DNA from: Mya arenaria
Taxonomy: Eukaryota > Mollusca > Bivalvia > Myida > Myidae
DNA: 64,000 nucleotides
Direction: 5' to 3'
Assembly (NCBI RefSeq): GCF_026914265.1
Contig: NC_069138.1
Span: forward strand, 27,805,262-27,869,261
Shown here: positions 57,490-64,000 of the stretch, one piece after another
Numbering within the stretch: position 1 is the stretch's first letter
Layout: every line of letters starts with the position of its first letter
The notes under the pieces: model-generated
What the model saw: only the letters and a program-made list of their open reading frames with translations
Database searches by the model: none
Told to the model about the DNA's origin: nothing
Translations under genes and position numbers: made by a program

Positions 57490-58260
57490 ACATACTTTAG
57501 GATAAATAGTATATATATGGCCAAAATGTTGGTTTAGTTGTTTGTAAACTAGGGGACAAAGTCGGATGATGCATTGAATACACCAAAATGGGCCACTTCC
57601 GTTGTATTTCATCTCCCTCACTGAACAATTAAAGCGTATACACTTCCGTATCGGGGGAGAGGCGGCACAACTTTGTGTTGCTCTAACGTGAAATCCTCGA
57701 CCCACCAATGAAGCATACAAAAAAGGACACAGGCAATTGATTATTTGAAAGTGAATACACTTCATAAAATCCAGGTTTACAATTTCATTTTCGGTTGCAA
57801 TGATCTATGGTTCTTATCAGATAACATCAGACGTAATCAATACCAATTGGCACTGGCGTTGACTTTCACTAGATTATGCACCTTATTTGAAGGGAGCAAT
57901 CAAATGCCGTTCACTTTCAGATTTGTTTAAGCAGTTTATCATGACCTAGGAAATTTATTGTATTCCAGAAACTAGTTTTTATACTAAGTTATCGCGTGTT
58001 TAATCCATTCATGAGGAGATTAATGAGTCTCACCGCCACGCCAATCTGTTGGTGTGCGGTTTTCAATGGATTTTTAAATAATATTCGGCACGCAGATTTG
58101 TGTACGCGGTACGAAAACAGTCAAATATGGGCAGTATGCAGCACACATGACCTCAGACCTGTTAAAATATGTTTGTTATGCAAGATTCTTTATGATGGAA
58201 TTTATAAAAGGGAGAGGGGGAGGGGGAGGGTTAAACACCCGTCAGATATTACATTGCTGA
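57490..58260. repeat. Duplicated block, copy A (before satellite array 1)
   Basis: It aligns over its length with 59755-60485: TTGGTTTAGTTGTTT / TTGGTTTGGTTGTTT, GGGACAAAGTCGGATGATGCAT / GGGACAAAGTAGGATGATGCAT, CAGATAACATCAGA, TTTCAGATTTGTTTAA, AGTTTATCATGACCT and GGGCAGTATGCA. Each copy precedes a 63-bp array, so block and array may have been duplicated together. Confidence 0.82.
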
Positions 58261-58262
58261 CA

Positions 58263-58497
58263 CATGGCCCCAATTTCTCTTAACAGACTTAAGAAGCTTA
58301 TTTCAAATCGACAGAACACATTATTAAATGTGATTTTGGTAAATGAAATATGGTCATTTCGATATTCATAAAAGAAATTCCCATCTTAGGTTAAATAACT
58401 CTTAATGAAGTCAGTATTATGCAAATTATAGACAAAGAGAAATAGTGAGATTTATCCTGTAATAAGGGACTTAAGAACTTTCAAGAAATTGGGGCAT
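58263..58497. mobile_element. MITE with CCCCAATTTCT termini, copy 2
   Basis: GGCCCCAATTTCTCTTAACAGACTTAAG at the left is mirrored by CTTAAGAACTTTCAAGAAATTGGGGC at the right; compare 29185-29435. It lies between duplicated block A and array 1. Confidence 0.7.
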
Positions 58498-58544
58498 GGT
58501 GTTATTTATTGCATTTCAGAGATGAGTGTTTGTCAATAATTAGC

Positions 58545-59665
58545 TTGACATTAAGCTCGATATTTAAAATGGCAAAGTCCCGATGTCAAGCTGGTTCGTC
58601 ATTTATCTCACTATTCAGCTCGATATTTAAAATGGCAAAGTCCCAATGTCAAGCTGGTTCGTCATTTATCTCACTATTCAGCTCTATATTTAAAATGGCA
58701 AAGTCCCGATTCAAGCTGGTTCGTCATTTATCTCACTATTGAGCTCTATATTTAAAATGGCAAAGTCCCGATGTCAAGCTGGTTCGTCATTTATCACACT
58801 ATTCAACTCGATATTTAAAATGGCAAAGTCCCGATGTCAAGCTGGTTCGTCATTTATCTCACTATTCAGCTCTATATTTAAAATGGCAAAGTCCCGATGT
58901 CAAGCTGGTTCGTCATTTATCTCACTATTCAGCTCGATATTTCAAATGGCAAAGTCCCGATGTCAAGCTGGTTCGTCATTTATCTCACTATTCAGCTCGA
59001 TATTTCAAATGGCAAAGTCCCGATGTCAAGCTGGTTCGTCATTTATCTCACTATTCAGCTCGATATTTAAAATGTCAAAGTCCCGATGTCAAGCTGGTTC
59101 GTCATTTATCTCACTATTCAGCTCGATATTTAAAATGTCAAAGTCCCGATGTCAAGCTGATTCGTCATTTATCTCACTATTCAGCTCGATATTTAAAATG
59201 GCAAAGTCCCAATGTCAAGCTGGTTCGTCATTTACCTCACTATTCAGCTCTATATTTAAAATGGCAAAGTCCCGATGTCAAGCTGGTTCGTCATTTATCT
59301 CACTATTCAGCTCGATATTTAAAATGGCAAAGTCCCGATGTCAAGCTGGTTCGTCATTTATCTCACTATTCAGCTCGATATTTAAAATGGCAAAGTCCCG
59401 ATGTCAAGCTGGTTCGTCATTTATCTCACTATTCAGCTCGATATTTAAAATGGCAAAGTCCCGATGTCAAGCTGGTTCGTCATTTATCTCACTATTCAAC
59501 TCTATATTTAAAATGGCAAAGTCCCGATGTCAAGCTGGTTCGTCATTTATCTCACTATTCAACTCTATATTTAAAATGGCAAAGTCCCAATGCCAAGCTG
59601 GTTCGTCATTTATCTCACTATTCAGCTCGGCATTCAAAATGACTAAGTCCAAATGTCGAGCTGGC
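58545..59665. repeat. 63-bp satellite array 1
   Basis: About 18 units of a 63-base monomer: AGCTCGATATTTAAAATGGC, AAAGTCCCGATGTCAAGCTG, GTTCGTCATTTATCTCACTA, TTC. Copies differ at few sites (CGATAT/CTATAT, GGCAAAG/GTCAAAG). As 63 is a multiple of three, open frames of 77 and 323 codons run through it encoding a 21-residue repeat. I regard these as non-genic. Confidence 0.95.
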
Positions 59666-59754
59666 CTATCACCACAGCCCTCTCCCACGGCACAACACTG
59701 TATTCAGTAACTTAAACCACCCCTCTCCTCTATCTTCTTTGCGATTATGCTTAA

Positions 59755-60485
59755 GGTTGAGTACTATACCTGTTGCCATATTGTTGGTTTGGTTGTTTAT
59801 ATCTGCAAACTACGGGACAAAGTAGGATGATGCATGGAATATACCACGATACACCAATTTAGTTGTATGATGTCTCCCACAATACATTTAAAGCCTGTTT
59901 GTTTAGATATCGTGGAGATGGTGCACATTTCGTGTTGTTTTAACGTCAAATTCCCCCCCCCCCCTCCCCATGTCAGTGTAGCATACGAAAAGGACAAAAG
60001 CAACTGATTATTTGAAGAAGGATCAGTATACACTGAATACATTCCAGGTGAACCAAGTGCATTTTTTGCTGCAATGCTTAGGTCTTTGGTTCTTTTCAGA
60101 TAACATCAGAAGTTATCAATACCAACAACCACTGGCCACCTAGAATTAGATAATACGCCTAATTTAAAAGGAGCAATCGAATATCGTTTAATTACTTTCA
60201 GATTTGTTTAAAGAGTTTATCATGACCTTGCAGTTTTATTATATTCCAACAGCAAGGTTTTATACTAAGTTACGGCGTGTTTAATCAATTCATGATGAGA
60301 TTAATGAGTTGGACCGCCAACCCTTCCTTTTGGTACGCAGTGTTCAAGATATTTTAAATGAGAAATCGGTACGCAAGTGGTTGTTTCGCGGTATGCAGAA
60401 ACTAAAAAATGGGCAGTATGCATTACACATGAACCATCAATTGTCAAAAGATGTTTAACGCCCGTTCCATATTACATTGCTGACA
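59755..60485. repeat. Duplicated block, copy B
   Basis: Diverged duplicate of 57490-58260, in the same orientation and order. It is followed by a CAGTC MITE (60487-60664) instead of the CCCCAATTTCT MITE seen after copy A. Confidence 0.82.
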
Positions 60486-60486
60486 T

Positions 60487-60664
60487 ACAGTCGAAACTCT
60501 TCATTTCGAAGACGTTTGGACTTCGAGAAATACTTCGAGATAACGAACATTCGATATAACCGAAATACAAAAAGTGCATCAATAAACCTTATACATTCGA
60601 AACAAATCGACATAACTTGCAGAGCATCGAACTAACAGAGTTCGACATAGCGGGTTAGACTGTA
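60487..60664. mobile_element. TA-flanked MITE with CAGTC termini
   Basis: TACAGTCGAAACTCTTCATTTCGA at the left and GAGTTCGACATAGCGGGTTAGACTGTA at the right, with TA on both sides. It is related to 14961-15136 and 51296-51476 by termini only. Confidence 0.65.
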
Positions 60665-61254
60665 TGTTGTTGCATCAGCTATCTTTCCTTTTTCTACCAA
60701 TGTATCAAGAATTTTAATAAGAAATTGCAGGGTCCTCATTTTAATTTCATTCGCGAGCAGTCTCTTAAGAACGCATTAATTACATCAATACGATTTTGAA
60801 CAGCCCTTTAAGATTTCAAGTATAAATGTAATTTAGTATGCAACAAATAAGAATATAGAAATGAGCTCATTATATGAACAAGCAAGAAACTCAAGTACCA
60901 GCGGGTAATTCTGACCCGCTGTGACACATTTAAATGTCACAATGCGGGATATTATCTGTATAGGGAATTCTTATTTAAACATGAACATTCTATTGTAATT
61001 GCATGAATGTGAATGTTTGGAATAGTTTGTCCATTTGTCTGAATAAAAGATTGGTTCAATGTTTAAAAATGGTTACCATGTCAACGGAACGAAAAATGTT
61101 GAATAAAACAATTTTAGACAAAATATTCAGTTTATTTGTACTAGAAGCAGCAAGTTTAACCCTTATTGCTATTTGAACAACAGCTTAACAAAAACATATG
61201 CAATGTTAAGCTTAGGTGTGTGAAGTTGTCAAATCCTTTGTAATCGACATTGCT
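60665..61254. other. Spacer before satellite array 2
   Basis: AT-rich, with no gene seen. A short inverted motif, GCGGGTAATTCTGACCCGC, lies at about 60901-60919. Confidence 0.5.
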
Positions 61255-62690
61255 GCTCGACTTCAAGGCCGAATGTCGAGCTCGTTCTTCATTCAGCTCG
61301 ACGTTTAGTTCGAAATTAAAAATGACAAAGCTCTAATGTCCAGCTGGTCTGTCACTCAGCTGGATATTAAAGCTCGACATTCAAAATGCCAAAGTGCCGA
61401 TGTCCAGCGGGTTTGTCACTCAGCTGGACATTAAAGCTCGACATTCAAAATGCCAAAGTGCCGATGTCCAGCGGGTTTGTCACTCAGCTGAACGTTAATC
61501 TTGACAATCAAAATGCCAAAGTACCGATGTCCAGCGGGTTTGTCAATCAGCTGAACGTTAATCTTGACAGTCAAAATGCCAAAGTCCCGATGTCCAGCGG
61601 GTTTGTCACTCAGCTGAACGTTAATCTTGACAATCAAAATGCCAAAGTCCCGATGTCCAGCGGGTCTGTCAATCAGCTGAACGTTAATCTTGACAATCAA
61701 AATGCCAAAGTCCCGATGTCCAGCGGGTCTGTCAATCAGCTGAACGTTAATCTTGACAATCAAAATGCCAAAGTCCCGACGTCCAGCGGGTTTGTCACTC
61801 AGCTGAACGTTAATCTTGACAATCAAAATGCCAAAGTGCCGATGTCCAGCGGGATTGTCACTCAGCTGAACGTTAATCTTGACAATCAAAATGCCAAAGT
61901 CCCGATGTCCAGCGGGTTTGTCACTCAGCTGAACGTTAATCTTGACAATCAAAATGCCAAAGTTCCGATGTCGAGCGGGTTTGTCAATCAGCTGGATGTA
62001 AAGCTCGACATTCAAAATGCCAAATTCCCGATGTCCAGCGGGTTTGTCACTCAGCTGGATGTTAAGCTCGACATTCAAAACGCCAAAGTCCCGATGTCAA
62101 GCGGTTTGTCACTCAGCTGGACGTTAAGCTCGACATTCAAAACGCCAAAGTCCCGATGTCAAGCGGTTTGTCACTCAGCTGGACGTTAAGCTCGACATTC
62201 AAAATGCCTAAGTCCCGATGTCCAGCGGGTTTGTCACTCAGCTGAACGTTAAGTTCGACTTTCAAAATGCCTAAGTCCCGATGTCCAGCGGGTTTATCAC
62301 TCAGCTGGACGTTAAGTTCGACATTCAAAATGCTAAAGTCCCGATGTCGAGCGGGTTTGTCACTCAGCTGGACGTTAAGCTCGACATTCAAAACGCCAAA
62401 GTCCCGATGTCGAGAGGGTTTGTCACTCAGCTGGACGTTAAGTTCGACATTCAAAATGCCAAAGTCCCGATGTCGAGCGGGTTTGTCACTCAGCTGGACG
62501 TTAAGTTCGACATTCAAAACGCCAAAGTCCCGATGTCGAGCGGGTTTGTCACTCAGCTGGACGTTAAGCTCGACATTCAAAATGCAAAAGTTCCAATGTC
62601 GAGCGGGTTTGTCACTCAGCTGGATGTTAAGCATGACATTCAAAATGCCAAAGCCCCAATGTCGAGCTCGTTCGTGACTCAGCTACACGT
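61255..62690. repeat. 63-bp satellite array 2
   Basis: About 22 units related to array 1: AGCTGGACGTTAAGCTCGAC, ATTCAAAATGCCAAAGTCCC, GATGTCGAGCGGGTTTGTCA, CTC. An inner block (about 61490-61970) has a CTTGACAATCAA variant. The monomer holds a dyad, GCTCGACAT ... ATGTCGAGC, able to form a hairpin. Open frames of up to 267 codons on both strands follow from the period being a multiple of three and are not called as genes. Confidence 0.95.
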
Positions 62691-64000
62691 TAAGCATATA
62701 TTCAAAATGCCAAAGCCCCAATGTCGAGCTCGTTCGTGACTCAGGTACACGTTAAGTATATATTCAAAGTACCAAAGCCCCAATGTCGAGCTCGTTCGTG
62801 ACTCAGCTACACGTTAAGTATATATTCAAAATGCCAAAGCCCCAATGTCGAGCTCGTTCGTGACTCAGGTACACGTTAAGTATATATTCAAAATGCCAAA
62901 GTCCCAATGTCGAGCTCGTTCGTGACTCAGGTACACGTTAAGTATATATTCAAAATGCCAAAGTCCCAATGTCGAGCACGTTCGTGACTCAGCTACACGT
63001 TAAGTATATATTCAAAATGCCAAAGCCCCAATGTCGAGCTCGTTCGTGACTCAGCTACACGTTGAGTATATATTCAAAGTGCCAAAGCCCCAATGTCGAG
63101 CTCGTTCGTGACTCAGGTACACGTTAAGCATATATTCAAAATGCCAAAGCCCCAATGTCGAGCTCGTTCGTGACTCAGGTACACGTTAAGTATATATTCA
63201 AAATGCCAAAGCCCCAATGTCGAGCACGTTCGTGACTCAGCTACACGTTAAGTATATATTCAAAATGCCAAAGTCCCAATGTCGAGCTCGTTCGTGACTC
63301 AGGTACACGTTAAGTATATATTCAAAATGCCAAAGTCCCAATGTCGAGCTCGTTCGTGACTCAGCTACACGTTAAGTATATATTCAAAATGCCAAAGCCC
63401 CAATGTCGAGCACGTTCGTGACTCAGCTACACGTTAAGTATATATTCAAAATGCCAAAGCCCCAATGTCGAGCTCGTTCGTGACTCAGCTACACGTTAAG
63501 TATATATTCAAAATGCCAAAGTCCCAATGTCGAGCTCGTTCGTGACTCAGCTACACGTTAAGTATATATTCAAAATGCCAAAGTCCCAATGTCGAGCACG
63601 TTCGTGACTCAGCTACACGTTAAGTATATATTCAAAGTACCAAAGCCCCAATGTCGAGCTCGTTCGTGACTCAGCTACACGTTAAGTATATATTCAAAAT
63701 GCCAAAGCCCCAATGTCGAGCTCGTTCGTGACTCAGCTACACGTTAAGTATATATTCAAAATGCCAAAGCCCCAATGTCGAGCTCGTTCGTGACTCAGCT
63801 ACACGTTAAGTATATATTCAAAATGCCAAAGCCCCAATGTCGAGCTCGTTCGTGACTCAGCTACACGTTAAGTATATATTCAAAATGCCAAAGTCCCAAT
63901 GTCGAGCACGTTCGTGACTCAGCTACACGTTAAGTATATATTCAAAGTACCAAAGCCCCAATGTCGAGCACGTTCGTGACTCAGCTACACGTTAAGTATA
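62691..64000. repeat. 62-bp satellite array, continuing past the window
   Basis: About 21 units of AGCTACACGTTAAGTATATA, TTCAAAATGCCAAAGCCCCA, ATGTCGAGCTCGTTCGTGAC, TC: the array 2 monomer with one base lost and CTCGACATT turned into TATATATT. Alternating variants (GAGCTCG/GAGCACG, CAGCTAC/CAGGTAC, AAAGCCCC/AAAGTCCC) suggest multi-monomer units. No long open frame survives. The array reaches the window edge. Confidence 0.95.

Noticed and set aside
57111..57505. Poly-His and poly-Asp proteins
   Set aside because: Translations of the two strands of a (GAT)n microsatellite.
58739..59710. 323-codon open frame with a 21-residue repeat
   Set aside because: It exists because the satellite monomer is 63 bases and lacks stops in this frame. 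There is no promoter, splice or non-repeat domain, and the related 62-base monomer loses the frame.
61386..62643. Open frames of 136-267 codons on both strands
   Set aside because: All lie in 63-bp satellite array 2, are periodic, overlap on opposite strands and are explained by repeat length alone.
62691..64000. CRISPR-like regular direct repeats
   Set aside because: The arrays are head-to-tail satellites without unique spacers, in a eukaryotic genome.

Overview
The window is animal (metazoan) DNA. It has intron-rich genes with GT-AG splicing, AT-rich introns and a high load of short transposon-derived repeats. The repeat families recall those of bivalve molluscs: Helentron-like elements starting AGCTCACCTGTCA, foldback elements starting TTAAAGCTGCACTCTCACAG, and AGGTCA-rich satellites. 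The gene versions look like invertebrate orthologues. A bivalve, perhaps a heterodont clam, is my inference; the species cannot be read from the window.

Layout. (1) 303-4367 (+): the last five coding exons of an unrecognised, probably helical-repeat protein whose 5' part lies outside the window. (2) 5748-13890: a repeat district with a 145-bp AGGTCA-rich array showing higher-order structure, a complete Helentron-like element, and a second array carrying perfect palindromic nuclear-receptor-type sites. (3) 14499-18651 (-): a complete six-exon type II membrane sulfotransferase of the WSCD / sialate:O-sulfotransferase type. (4) 20699-28926 (+): a complete ten-exon CDC7 kinase, head-to-head with the sulfotransferase. 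(5) 32109-49812 (+): a complete fifteen-exon glutaminase. (6) 53341-53488 (+): the first coding exon of an Rh-type ammonium transporter; the rest lies beyond the window. (7) 57500-64000: a duplicated block, each copy followed by a 63-bp satellite array, the second turning into a 62-bp form.

I rebuilt exon structures by hand from splice sites, reading phase and family motifs. For the sulfotransferase, CDC7 and glutaminase every junction keeps phase and the sums give whole codons (388, 485 and 582 residues). Glutaminase makes glutamate and ammonium and the Rh protein moves ammonia, so their adjacency is suggestive, but no shared regulation is visible.

The most unusual signal is a set of 'exon echoes': decayed tandem copies of part of an exon plus its splice site, lying in the neighbouring intron. 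I found them in all four multi-exon genes, with period about 110-150 bp, most strikingly five copies after glutaminase exon 12. They suggest a local tandem-duplication process that repeatedly captures exon edges. Most long ORFs in the window are products of tandem repeats, not genes.
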